From contig CATZGB010000036.1 in assembly GCA_958418815.1 (NCBI GenBank), forward strand, positions 1 to 30,416: a stretch of DNA of 30,416 bases, written 5' to 3'. Below, piece by piece: positions 16,703 to 24,741 of the stretch. Position 1 is the first letter of the stretch. The number at the start of each line of letters is the position of its first letter. Source of the stretch: an uncultured Bacteroidales bacterium. Lineage in GTDB: Bacteria; Bacteroidota; Bacteroidia; Bacteroidales; Muribaculaceae. The position numbers and the translations under genes are program-made. The notes beneath the pieces were generated by a model that saw nothing but the letters and a program-made list of their open reading frames with translations, was not told the origin of the DNA and searched no databases.

Positions 16703-16725
16703 TGTCGTACAATTTAATAAGATAA

Positions 16726-16756
16726 CGAAATTAACGCTGAAATATTGCCCTAACAA
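16726..16756 (-). promoter_or_regulatory. Promoter of the AT-rich lipoprotein gene
   Basis: On the minus strand TTGT (16756-16753), a 19-base spacer and TAATTTCG (16733-16726) resemble the Bacteroidetes promoter with one mismatch in each box. The -7 box ends 24 bases before the GTG at 16702. Confidence 0.4.
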
Positions 16757-16758
16757 GT

Positions 16759-16785
16759 AAAAGCCCCACCGATTGCTAGGTGAGG
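16759..16785 (-). terminator. Short intrinsic terminator after the portal-like remnant
   Basis: On the minus strand CCTCACC (16785-16779) pairs with GGTGGGG (16770-16764), with one T-G pair, followed by C and TTTT. The stop codon of the portal-like remnant lies in the loop, so the hairpin may mark the point where foreign DNA was joined. Confidence 0.45.
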
Positions 16786-17523
16786 TTGGCGAAGTCGCTC
16801 TGTACGGGGCATTTGTCGGGAAGTATCATATCGTATTGATTTAGAGCTATGTGAATGGGATAATAGATGCTGTCAACCGTGGGGATTCTTGACACGATAG
16901 CGAATTTTCGCGTCTTCGACTTCTTGGCGAGTTTGTCTTTCAGATCTCGCCACGGAGAAGTCGGGTCGAGCAGGTCGATTTCCTCAATCTGCGAGCGGTC
17001 GCTGACCGCCTTTCGCCAGTTGGCGTAAAGGATTTTGGAAAATACGACCGTGGCTGTCGGCAGGTGTGAAGCGACAATAGCAGGCTTCCTTTCTCAACAG
17101 GCGCACAATCTTTGTGCCGTCCTCGTTGAGAATAAGCACACTGACGGCGAAGCCGAAGTGCTTAAAGTCCTGACAGATGCCGAGAAAGTAAGCGGCGATG
17201 TCGTTGTCAAGAAGGAAGTCCTCGACATCATTCTTGACCTTTGCGGTGGTTTCGGTGGTGCAATATTGCAGCCCCGAACCATAGCATACCTCGGCGTTGA
17301 AACATTGGCAGGTTGCCAGTGTTTCGTCTTTCTCGACGAGCGCGAGCAAGTCGAACGGCATCTGATTGTCGCCGCCCCACGGAACGTATGAGAGTTTATC
17401 GTCTACGATGGTCGGCACAATATCCACGTCCTCCTTGAACACGGAAGCCGAGTTGACAGTGAACGCGGCGCGGGCTTCATAGCCCGGCAGCGTTTCGACG
17501 GAGTTATAATTAAGAAAGTCCAT
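16776..17523 (-). pseudogene. Frameshifted phage portal-like protein
   Basis: The ATG at 17523 opens a 179-codon frame with DNQMPFDLLALVEKDETLAT, an NAEVCYGSGLQ stretch and DIAAYFLGICQDFKHFGFAV. The pattern of a G-x-DN-P-x-DLL start followed by a chain of helices resembles Bacteroidetes phage portal proteins. The frame ends early at about 16984. In a second frame the protein continues as SKILYANWRKAVSDRSQIEE, then DLLDPTSPWRDLKDKLAKKS, and closes with LPDKCPVQSDFANLT and a TAG at 16776-16778. A single-base shift near 17040 in a run of T, C and A explains this. The portal assignment is tentative; the broken state is directly visible. Confidence 0.6.
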
Positions 17524-17553
17524 AACTTGCTGATATTTTCAGCGAAGTTATGG
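17520..17553. repeat. Inverted repeat containing the start codon of the portal-like gene
   Basis: CCATAACTT (17520-17528) and AAGTTATGG (17545-17553) are perfect 9-bp arms, extended by GCTGA/TCAGC inside. On the minus strand the ATG of the portal-like remnant lies at the outer end of the 3' arm. It could hide the start codon in RNA or be a binding or joining site. Confidence 0.35.
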
Positions 17554-17599
17554 ACTGTATGGTGTCAGCGAAAAGACGTGGCTTTTATCAGTTAACTTG

Positions 17600-18358
17600 T
17601 TAGAATCTAATGGGGAGGGAAACGCTGACTCTTTTAAGTTCTCCGTTCATTTTGCCCGGAGTCCACTTTGGCATAATTGAAACAAGACGGAGAGCTTCGG
17701 CATCCAAAGAAGGAGTGCAGCCACGCAAGATGCGAGGATTTGTTACTGTCCCATCTTTCTCAATATAGAAAGTGACTATTACACGGCCATGTTCATTATT
17801 CTGCTTTGCTTCTTCAGGATACTGCATATTTGATTCCAAAAATTCATATAAAGCAGATTCACCACCGGGGAAACACGGCTTAACATAAGAAAAAGGACAT
17901 GTGAATACAGAATCGGTCTTGATTGAGTCCCCTCTGATAAGGAGCTGCCCCGGGATGCGGTTTTGCCTACCTTCTTCAATATCGCGATTATAATTCTCCA
18001 ATAAGGGAGTTAAGAATCGTTTGGATTTGGTGGTGATGAGAAGCACTCCGCCCAATCGTGGACTGAAAATTTTAGTGATATTATGGTCTTTTATGACTTC
18101 TACTTTCTCTATGTCATCTGCCGAGAGGGCGTCGAGAGATTGTGCTTCAACTTCCACGCCGTCAACTATGAACACGGGCATATTGATTGAATCGCAAACA
18201 TTGACATGGTGGCATCTTTCGACATTACATGTATCTTGTTTAAGCTCACGGAAGTTAGCGCTGATTGCTTCTTCACAAGAAGCAAAGGAGCTAATGGAAG
18301 CTGACGAAAAACAGGCAACCATAATGGCGCGAATTATAGTATTCAGTTTATGTTTCAT
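17600..18358 (-). CDS. TonB C-terminal domain protein with a receptor-plug-like segment
   Basis: The 252-residue product has a signal-like hydrophobic start (about 8-27) and then a segment like the plug of TonB-dependent receptors (61-112: MPVFIVDGVEVEAQSLDAL, DIEKVEVIKD, RLGGVLLITTK). It ends in a TonB C-terminal domain (163-250: FPGGESALYEFLESNMQYPE, GRVIVTFYIEKDGTV, SLPIRF). The TonB domain touches outer-membrane receptors to pass on energy. Plug-like plus TonB-C proteins occur in Bacteroidetes, but their purpose is not established. A typical proline-rich spacer is missing. A Crp/Fnr gene lies 75 bases upstream on the same strand. Confidence 0.8.
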   Translation of the reverse strand: MKHKLNTIIRAIMVACFSSASISSFASCEEAISANFRELKQDTCNVERCHHVNVCDSINMPVFIVDGVEVEAQSLDALSADDIEKVEVIKDHNITKIFSPRLGGVLLITTKSKRFLTPLLENYNRDIEEGRQNRIPGQLLIRGDSIKTDSVFTCPFSYVKPCFPGGESALYEFLESNMQYPEEAKQNNEHGRVIVTFYIEKDGTVTNPRILRGCTPSLDAEALRLVSIMPKWTPGKMNGELKRVSVSLPIRF

Positions 18359-18416
18359 ACCGACTTTGATTTATTTCGTGAGCGAAGTTCGGCATTAAAT
18401 TTCGATTTCGACTTAA

Positions 18417-18424
18417 CAAATGTA
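18417..18424 (-). promoter_or_regulatory. Possible promoter -7 box of the TonB-C gene
   Basis: The minus strand reads TACATTTG, matching TAnnTTTG, just after the Crp/Fnr stop and 58 bases before the TonB-C start. No clear -33 box; the position would fall inside the Crp/Fnr gene. Confidence 0.4.
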
Positions 18425-18433
18425 TAGTCCGAG

Positions 18434-19006
18434 CTATTTTTCGTATTTTTGTTTGATTTCAGCAGCCAGTTTGCGACGGATACGGCTTAAATGATTGGGC
18501 GTTATTAAGAGATAAGAGGCAATATCTTTCAAAGCAACGGTCTCGACAATATAGGGATAAAGGTCGCAAAGCTCAATATATCGCTGTTCGGGTGTTTTAC
18601 GATAGATATTGAGGTGACGGAGCAGAACAGTCTTGAATAAAGAGCGATATTCAATCAAGAGATTGGGCGACAGTACGCCGATAAAATCTTTCAGAGGCAC
18701 TTTCAGTATTTCACTGTCGGTTCCTGCTGTAATAGACATTTCCGATTGTTCGCCATACAAAGAACAATGAAAATCAGTTATTAACTCGCCGGGAAATGCA
18801 AAGTTGACTACCGCTTCGTCGCCCGCAGTGTTGGTAGTAGATAATTTGAAATAGCCCGAAACAACCAATGCGGCATATCGAGCCACAGTTCCTTGTCGGA
18901 TAAATATATCTTCTTTCTTATAATGGCAAGCGCAACCTTTCTCGTGGAAAAAATCGGCTATTTCCGCGAGGTTTAAGTTGTCGAGAAAGGAGTTAAATCG
19001 AGCCAT
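18434..19006 (-). CDS. Crp/Fnr-family transcription regulator
   Basis: From the ATG at 19006 the product has 190 residues. A cyclic-nucleotide-binding-like beta-roll fills about residues 10-115 (IFIRQGTVARYAALVVSGYF and FPGELITDFHCSLYGEQSEM). A helix-turn-helix follows at 157-185 (VALKDIASYLLITPNHLSRI). This is the short form common in Bacteroidetes; the ligand is unknown. No Fnr-type cysteine cluster was identified. An upstream in-frame start at 19096 was rejected because the promoter box at 19024-19031 lies between it and this ATG. Confidence 0.88.
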   Translation of the reverse strand: MARFNSFLDNLNLAEIADFFHEKGCACHYKKEDIFIRQGTVARYAALVVSGYFKLSTTNTAGDEAVVNFAFPGELITDFHCSLYGEQSEMSITAGTDSEILKVPLKDFIGVLSPNLLIEYRSLFKTVLLRHLNIYRKTPEQRYIELCDLYPYIVETVALKDIASYLLITPNHLSRIRRKLAAEIKQKYEK

Positions 19007-19023
19007 CGGATATAAATTATATA

Positions 19024-19031
19024 CAAAGTTA
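19024..19031 (-). promoter_or_regulatory. Promoter -7 box of the Crp/Fnr gene
   Basis: The minus strand reads TAACTTTG, 17 bases before the ATG at 19006. An inverted repeat ACGCAT/ATGCGT (about 19031-19054) lies just upstream and might be an operator. Confidence 0.55.
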
Positions 19032-19184
19032 CGCATTTTCAGAGGAATATGCGTAACGATTTGGCTACAAAATTCAGAGGAACACGGTGCAGCCATTTAC
19101 TATGAATATGCAGCAATCGCGTATCTTGCGGCACTCGCCGCAGCGCACGGTGACGGATTGGAGCGTGAGCGATTCAATCTTTTT

Positions 19185-19278
19185 TTATTACAGTCCGCTA
19201 AACCATAAAAAGGTGAGCCCAACTTCTACCATTCAAGAAGTTGAACTCACCTTTTTATGGTTTAGCGGACTGTAATAA
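19185..19278. mobile_element. 94-bp near-perfect inverted repeat, MITE-like
   Basis: Two 43-base arms (19185-19227 and 19236-19278) match at 41 of 43 positions around an 8-base centre. Each arm contains GTCCGCTAAA near its outer end, like the ends of the IS remnants at 14997 and 29919. It holds no gene. It lies 17 bases after the purT stop and could double as its transcription stop, but it has no T-run on either strand directly after the stem. The two mismatches become U-G pairs only in minus-strand RNA. Confidence 0.6.
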
Positions 19279-19295
19279 CAAAAAATCAACAAAAA

Positions 19296-20480
19296 TTACT
19301 TGATGCTGATTTTCAGCGCGTTCTGCGCGCGGACAGCTTTGGCCCGTGCCTCTTCAAGTGTGTCGGCAGTAGCCAGTATCACTGCCATTCGGCGGTGACC
19401 CTTTACCTCTGGCTTGCCGAAAATACGCATCTGCACACCCGGTTCGGCCATAACCTGTTCGAGATTATCAAATTCAACCTCCTTTGTGTCACCTTCGACC
19501 ACTACCGCCCTTGAGCATGAAGGGCCATAGAAGCGTATCGCGGGAACAGGCAGTCCGAGCAACGCGCGGGCATGCAGCCCAAACTCGCTGAGATCCTGGG
19601 ATATCATCGTCACCATACCTGTGTTATGGGGGCGGGGTGAGACCTCACTGAAGATGACATGGTCATCCTTTATGAACAGCTCTACACCAAAGATGCCGTA
19701 GCCCCCCAGCGCGTCGGTGATTTTCTTGGCAATCGCGCGGGCTTCTTCAATGGCCTGCTGGCTCATGGGCTGAGGCTGCCAGGATTCGCGGTAATCTCCG
19801 TTTACCTGGATGTGGCCAATTGGCTCGCAGAAAGTCGTGCCTGAAACAGATCTCACTGTGAGCAATGTGATTTCGTAGTCGAAACTTACGAATCCCTCTA
19901 CAATCACACGTCCGGCCCCGGCACGTCCGCCTTCCTGTGCTTCTTTCCAGGCGGCCTCGATGTCTGCCTCGGTCTTGATGGTAGACTGTCCGTGGCCCGA
20001 CGAACTCATGACCGGTTTCACTACACATGGGAGGCCGATTTCCTCCACTGCCTGCATGAACTCCTCGCGTGTGTTGGCGAAGCGGTAGGGAGAAGTAGGT
20101 ATGCCCAGCTCCTCGGCGGCAAGGCGACGGATGCCTTCGCGGTTCATCGTGAGCCACGCCGCTTTGGCCGTGGGGGTGACGTTGTAGCCTTGTTTCTCGA
20201 CCTCCATCAACACCGGGGTCGCGATTGCCTCCACCTCGGGGATGATGTGGTCGGGGTTTTCCTCTTTGATGACCTCGAGCAGCTTTTCGCCATCAAGCAT
20301 ATTGAAGACACGGCTGCTATGGGCCACCTGCATCGCAGGTGCGTTTGCATACTTGTCGCAGGCCACTACTTCAACGCCGTAACGTTGCAGCTCGATTGCG
20401 ACTTCCTTTCCAAGCTCACCGCTGCCAAGGAGCAGTGCTTTCTTTCCCGACGGGGTCATTACAGATCCAATCTTTGTCAT
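19296..20480 (-). CDS. purT: Formate-dependent phosphoribosylglycinamide formyltransferase
   Basis: The 394-residue product has the PurT layout: an N-terminal Rossmann-like part (KKALLLGSGELGKEVAIELQ), a central ATP-grasp domain (VKPVMSSSGHGQSTIK and VIFSEVSPRPHNTGMVT) and a C-terminal barrel (PGVQMRIFGKPEVKGHRRMA). It makes formyl-GAR from GAR, formate and ATP in purine synthesis without folate. Length is normal. It has its own promoter box and no close co-directional partner, so it is probably a single-gene unit. Confidence 0.96.
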   Translation of the reverse strand: MTKIGSVMTPSGKKALLLGSGELGKEVAIELQRYGVEVVACDKYANAPAMQVAHSSRVFNMLDGEKLLEVIKEENPDHIIPEVEAIATPVLMEVEKQGYNVTPTAKAAWLTMNREGIRRLAAEELGIPTSPYRFANTREEFMQAVEEIGLPCVVKPVMSSSGHGQSTIKTEADIEAAWKEAQEGGRAGAGRVIVEGFVSFDYEITLLTVRSVSGTTFCEPIGHIQVNGDYRESWQPQPMSQQAIEEARAIAKKITDALGGYGIFGVELFIKDDHVIFSEVSPRPHNTGMVTMISQDLSEFGLHARALLGLPVPAIRFYGPSCSRAVVVEGDTKEVEFDNLEQVMAEPGVQMRIFGKPEVKGHRRMAVILATADTLEEARAKAVRAQNALKISIK

Positions 20481-20532
20481 CTGGTCTTGGTGGAGAAGAG
20501 GGATTGATTGTGGAACATTAAAAATTCTGCCA

Positions 20533-20540
20533 CAAAGTTA
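20533..20540 (-). promoter_or_regulatory. Promoter -7 box of purT
   Basis: The minus strand reads TAACTTTG, 52 bases before the purT ATG. The -33 region is only weakly TTCT-like. No purine riboswitch-like fold was noticed in the short leader. Confidence 0.5.
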
Positions 20541-20582
20541 GCAATAAACAGCGAGACACGGAAGAACCGACGAAAAATTCGC

Positions 20583-21320
20583 TCATTTGACCAACCGGGG
20601 AGTCGTGTTCAGACCTGCCTTCAGGGCTTGTGAGTGCTGGTGCTCACGCGGAATCTTGAACATACGTCCATCTTTCACCAGGTATGACCCAGTCTGATGA
20701 AAGCAGAATGGGATTCCCGCCATCTTGCATTGAGCATGGATGTCAATTACCCACTCATAGTCAAGCGGCCTGGCGTATCTGCCCGACTCCCCGCCTACCG
20801 AGACCTCCTCGATCAACGCCGGGTCGAGGTAAACGCGAAGGTTTATCCTCTCCAGCATCGGAGCGACAATCACAAGACGGTGCTTGATTGGCAATGTCAG
20901 AAAAAGCGGCAATCTCGCATCTGCCCGGTCTTGGTTCTCAACCGTGCAGCCAACGGCGACATTGTCCCATCCCTCTCCCCAATCATCAGGAAGGCATTCG
21001 GCAAGCCGTTCAATCCTTTTGGTGAAAAAGAAAAATGAGCAGTCGCGGCGCTGGCGCATGATTTCCCAGATGTCATCGCGCCAGGCATCGGCCTCCTCAA
21101 TCAGGAAATCCGATGTGAAGCAAAGCGCGAATTCTGTGCCCGGCGGAAATTTCAGGTTCTTCCTACGGTCACGCCTCAGAGGCATGTCGAAGGAAGCTGT
21201 CTTTCTGACCTCATTGGTCGGGGTGACCGTCCCGAAAGCGGCATCTTCCCTGTAAACATAGCAATGTCTGCATCCGGCACTTATCTTGCGACAACCGTGC
21301 CAGGGATTCCACATTGGCAT
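20583..21320 (-). CDS. DUF5131 (phage Gp37/Gp68-like) protein
   Basis: The 245-residue product begins MPMWNPWHGCRKISAGCRHC, with cysteines at 10, 17 and 20, the conserved start of DUF5131. The C-x6-C-x2-C spacing recalls an iron-sulfur cluster of the radical-SAM kind, but activity is unproven. Further conserved features are FTSDFLIEEADAWRDDIWEI, FFFTKRIERL and VGGESG. The family is found in phages and in many bacterial chromosomes; function unknown. It lies 27 bases after the SPFH gene and is the last gene of a four-gene operon, so it is not evidence for a prophage here. Confidence 0.85.
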   Translation of the reverse strand: MPMWNPWHGCRKISAGCRHCYVYREDAAFGTVTPTNEVRKTASFDMPLRRDRRKNLKFPPGTEFALCFTSDFLIEEADAWRDDIWEIMRQRRDCSFFFFTKRIERLAECLPDDWGEGWDNVAVGCTVENQDRADARLPLFLTLPIKHRLVIVAPMLERINLRVYLDPALIEEVSVGGESGRYARPLDYEWVIDIHAQCKMAGIPFCFHQTGSYLVKDGRMFKIPREHQHSQALKAGLNTTPRLVK

Positions 21321-21347
21321 GAATGGTCTCCTTATAAAATTCTGAGG

Positions 21348-22295
21348 TTAGTTGGAAGAGGCGTTCAAGACAGGAGTCGCCGGCTCGTCAGAGCATAAGA
21401 CCACAAGCAGGTTGCTGACCATGGCGGCCTTTTGTGCCGGACTGAAATCAGCGATTTTGTCTTGTTCGATTTTGTCAAGGGCCATCTCCACCATGCTCAC
21501 AGCTCCCTCCACGATTTTTTCCCTGGCGGAGATGATAGCCGTTGCCTGTTGGCGGCGAAGCATGACGGCGGCGATTTCCGGCGCGTATGCGAGATAGTTG
21601 ATGCGGGCCTCTACCACCTCCATTCCGGCAATGCCGAGGCGTTCATTGATTTTGTGCTCGAGAAGCTCGTTTATCTCCTCGCCGCCGCCACGCAGGGTCA
21701 GCTCGTCAGAAGAGCTGTCAGTGGTGTCATACGCGAAACGCCCGGTCACTTCGCGGAGGGCCGCGTCGCTCTGGATGCTGACGAAACTCTCAAGAGCGCG
21801 CATATTGAAAGTGCCGTTGGCCGACGATGCCGAGTCGATGTCAAACACCGCCCGGTAGGTGTCTCTGATCTTCCAGACCAGCACCATGCCGATCATCACC
21901 GGGTTTCCCTGCTTGTCATTTACCTTTATAGGGTCGATATCCATATTGCGGACACGCAGTGAGAGTTTGCGGCGGGTGATGAAGGGGTTGAGCCAATAAT
22001 ATCCCACCTTGTTGAAGGTGCCGACATATTTCCCGAAGAATATCATGACACGGGCCTCATTGGGCTCTTGCACCACATACCCCATGCATCCCAACACGAA
22101 CAGGATGAACAGCGGCACAGATACGCCGAAAGCCAGCCCGGGATTGTCATCAACAAACCAGCCCATCATCACAACGATAATTGCTGGAATCAGTATAAAG
22201 GTGAAAAACAGCATGGCGAAACCGGGAATCGCCCAGCTCGCGTAAGGGATCTCCTTCATTTCATGGAAAGTCCCGGGATTGTCTTTGGTTGTCAT
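21348..22295 (-). CDS. SPFH/band 7 domain membrane protein
   Basis: The 315-residue product has two membrane segments near its N-terminus (about 20-47 and 52-75). The SPFH domain follows (EPNEARVMIFFGKYVGTFNK, LSLRVRNMDIDPIKVNDKQG and VVWKIRDTYRAVFDI-like strands) and then a coiled region (EINELLEHKINERLGIAGME, RRQQATAIISAREKIVEGAV). Proteins of this type form large membrane rings and are linked to membrane domains and protease control. It lies 22 bases after the MurU-like gene in the same operon. Its exact partner cannot be told. Confidence 0.88.
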   Translation of the reverse strand: MTTKDNPGTFHEMKEIPYASWAIPGFAMLFFTFILIPAIIVVMMGWFVDDNPGLAFGVSVPLFILFVLGCMGYVVQEPNEARVMIFFGKYVGTFNKVGYYWLNPFITRRKLSLRVRNMDIDPIKVNDKQGNPVMIGMVLVWKIRDTYRAVFDIDSASSANGTFNMRALESFVSIQSDAALREVTGRFAYDTTDSSSDELTLRGGGEEINELLEHKINERLGIAGMEVVEARINYLAYAPEIAAVMLRRQQATAIISAREKIVEGAVSMVEMALDKIEQDKIADFSPAQKAAMVSNLLVVLCSDEPATPVLNASSN

Positions 22296-22317
22296 ATTTT
22301 ATAAATTTAGAGGTTAC

Positions 22318-23079
22318 TCATTGGTTGCCACAAAAGGCTCTCTCCGCGGCTGAAAGCTTTTCGGATGAACCGACATCAAACCACCTGCATCCATCAGGGA
22401 GCATATAGCGGCGTATGTCAAGCCTGTTTAACATGGCGAGATAAAAAGGCACGATTGAAAACGGGGTTATTCCCCCCGGGGAATATTCCTCAAGCAACGG
22501 GAAAACCGAGGGACTGACGATGTGAACTCCGTTGAAAGGGGAGGGGCTGACATCTTCCCCCGGTCTGAACCCTTGGGGATTAACCTCTCCGCTTGAAACG
22601 TTCTCCCATCCGGCCAGGCGGTCGTCATCCTTGGCGAAATACAGTCTTCTTGAGGAATGGCGGTCGCCACACAAGAGGGTCACATCAGCTCCGCTTAGCT
22701 TATGGCGTTCAAGCATCATGCCAAGCGGCAAATCGGTAAGTATGTCGGCGTTGTGAAGGAGTATCGGCTCTTCCGGCGCTCCACCGACAAGCAAGTCACG
22801 GGCCTTCAGCAGTCCGCCTCCTGTGTCAAGGAGGCAATCCGACTCGTCGCTCACCGTTATTTCCAATCCGAAGTTTTCATTTTCTCGGAGGAAGTCCACA
22901 ATCTGGGAGGCGAAATGATGCACATTTACCACCACCTCCCTGACTCCAGCCGCGGCCACATTCTCTATGACCTGCTGGAGCATAGGTTTGCCTCCCACTG
23001 GGACAAGCGCCTTGGGATGTTCAAGCGTGAACGGTTTCAGCCGAGAACCGAGTCCGGCGGCGAATATCATGGCTTTCAT
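22318..23079 (-). CDS. Sugar-1-phosphate nucleotidyltransferase, MurU-like
   Basis: The 253-residue product starts with the nucleotidyltransferase signature AAGLGSRLKPFT (7-18) and PKALVPVGGKPML, and has the metal-binding Asp in LLHNADILTDL. Together with the preceding AmgK-like kinase it matches the MurNAc-1-phosphate uridylyltransferase of the cell-wall recycling route known from Pseudomonas (AmgK-MurU). The substrate is inferred from this neighbourhood. Its ATG overlaps the stop of the kinase gene by four bases (ATGA). Confidence 0.85.
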   Translation of the reverse strand: MKAMIFAAGLGSRLKPFTLEHPKALVPVGGKPMLQQVIENVAAAGVREVVVNVHHFASQIVDFLRENENFGLEITVSDESDCLLDTGGGLLKARDLLVGGAPEEPILLHNADILTDLPLGMMLERHKLSGADVTLLCGDRHSSRRLYFAKDDDRLAGWENVSSGEVNPQGFRPGEDVSPSPFNGVHIVSPSVFPLLEEYSPGGITPFSIVPFYLAMLNRLDIRRYMLPDGCRWFDVGSSEKLSAAERAFCGNQ

Positions 23080-24677
23080 AACGAATCCGGGGTATATGGT
23101 TTCAGGGATTCTCGCAGGAATGAGTCGAAAACGACAGTGACATCCTTGGGCGGCAACTCCTCGGCAATGCCTTGCTCGCGATGCGAAAGCAACACCCTCA
23201 CGCCGTACTTTACATTAATGTGACGCGCTATGGCATCGGCGGAATACACCGAACGGTGCTGCCCTCCGGTACATCCGAAATTCACCGCAAGGTCTGTGAA
23301 ACCACGTTGCATGTAGCGTTCCACCGAAGCGTCGACAAGGCGTTCACACTCCTTTATAAATGGCGCGATTTCTCCATCTGCCTCAAGAAAATCCCTGACA
23401 GGCTTGTCAAGTCCGGTTAGCTTCTTGTAAGGCTCATACCGCCCGGGATTGTGTGGCGCGCGGCAGTCAAACACAAATCCTCCGCCATTCCCCGACGGGT
23501 CGGCAGGGATGCCTTTTTTGTATGAGAAACTGGTGACCCTGACGGTCAGTGAGCTGCCTGATGCAGAAATGGCATGTGTGAACGCATCCCTGCGTTTTGC
23601 TTCCGCTTCACGGCCGAAACGCTCCTGAAGTAGCCCTGCGATATGCTTCAGCACAGGGAAATCTCCGGATAGCCTTTCATATCCCATCACAGCTGCGAGA
23701 TTGTCAACTCCGGCTGGCACAGACTGGAGGAAATGAGGCTTTCGCTCGACCCATCCCCGGAAGCCATATGCCCCCAAGGTCTGCAACGAACGAAACAGCA
23801 CAAAGAACGGCAGGCTGTCTCTGAACTTGCCGGCATCAAATGATGAATCGAGCTGCTCCATCTCGTTGACATATGAGCCGATCAGGCGTTCCTTCAACCA
23901 ATCGGGATAACCGGCCTTGGCCTGCCAAAGGAAAGAGGCCACATCGTAGCCACATGGGCCGCGCCGTCCCCCTTGAAAGTCTATCATGGTAAGGTTGCCG
24001 TCATCTCCGACCATGACATTACGGCTCTGGAAATCGCGCAACATGAATGTGACCCAATTCTCTTTCTCCTCAAGCAATACAGTTGCCAGCCGGTCAAACT
24101 CATCCTGAAGGGCATCCTCGTCGAATTCTATACCTGATGGTTTCAGGAAACAATATTTGAAGTAATTGAGGTCCCAGTCGACAAGCCTGCTGTCCATCTC
24201 GCATCGAGGATAACACCGGCTGAAATCCATGTCAGCTCCTCCGAGATATTGCATACGGGCAAGGAGCCGCATGGCCTTCTCAAGTAACGCTATGCCTGCG
24301 GGCGAGTATTCGCCGGTTTCCCTCGCGGATGACAGCGTGGAAAACAGGTCTTTGCTTCCCGCCCATGTCTGGATATATGTCCCGGCATCATCCGATACAG
24401 CCAGCACCCCGGGAACCGGCAAGCCACACGCATTCAAATGGGCTGACAAGGCTATGAATGCACGGTTTTCGGCAATGTCATCACCACACGTCGCCACCAA
24501 TGTGTCGCCCGACTCAACCTGCAGGCGGTAATATCTGCGGTTTGACCCGGCACCCGCCAAAGGTGAGATTTCCACGGATGATTCTCCGAATTTCTGTGAA
24601 TACAACTTGTTTATGCTGTCGGCATCTTTCAGCCGGCAATCAATCTTATGTCGGTTGTTGTTTTCAAAAGGGCGCAT
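23076..24677 (-). CDS. Fusion of an AmgK-like sugar kinase and a RapZ C-terminal domain
   Basis: The 533-residue product has two parts. Residues 1-350 are an aminoglycoside-phosphotransferase-like kinase: AGAGSNRRYYR from 41, the catalytic loop RDFQSRN at 214-220 and the metal motif IDFQGG at 232-237. This is the type of AmgK, which phosphorylates MurNAc or GlcNAc at the anomeric position. Residues about 378-530 are a RapZ C-domain (TSFSYKKGIP, FDCRAPHNPGRYE, FGCTGGQHRSVY at 467-478). In E. coli that domain senses glucosamine-6-phosphate and binds RNA. The RapZ N-terminal Walker domain is absent. It is the first gene of a minus-strand operon, divergent to prfA. Confidence 0.87.
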   Translation of the reverse strand: MRPFENNNRHKIDCRLKDADSINKLYSQKFGESSVEISPLAGAGSNRRYYRLQVESGDTLVATCGDDIAENRAFIALSAHLNACGLPVPGVLAVSDDAGTYIQTWAGSKDLFSTLSSARETGEYSPAGIALLEKAMRLLARMQYLGGADMDFSRCYPRCEMDSRLVDWDLNYFKYCFLKPSGIEFDEDALQDEFDRLATVLLEEKENWVTFMLRDFQSRNVMVGDDGNLTMIDFQGGRRGPCGYDVASFLWQAKAGYPDWLKERLIGSYVNEMEQLDSSFDAGKFRDSLPFFVLFRSLQTLGAYGFRGWVERKPHFLQSVPAGVDNLAAVMGYERLSGDFPVLKHIAGLLQERFGREAEAKRRDAFTHAISASGSSLTVRVTSFSYKKGIPADPSGNGGGFVFDCRAPHNPGRYEPYKKLTGLDKPVRDFLEADGEIAPFIKECERLVDASVERYMQRGFTDLAVNFGCTGGQHRSVYSADAIARHINVKYGVRVLLSHREQGIAEELPPKDVTVVFDSFLRESLKPYTPDSL

Positions 24678-24705
24678 CCAGACTGTCTTTTATGGATTAT
24701 CAATG

Positions 24706-24713
24706 CAAATATA
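24706..24713 (-). promoter_or_regulatory. Promoter -7 box of the kinase/RapZ operon
   Basis: The minus strand reads TATATTTG, matching TAnnTTTG, 28 bases before the ATG at 24677. No clear -33 box. Confidence 0.5.
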
Positions 24714-24741
24714 GTCATTTTCATCGGTTCCGGCCCGGCAA

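Noticed and set aside
20583..21320. Prophage, because DUF5131 is named after phage Gp37/Gp68
   Set aside because: No structural or lysis genes are near and the gene is packed in a chromosomal operon; the family is widespread in chromosomes.
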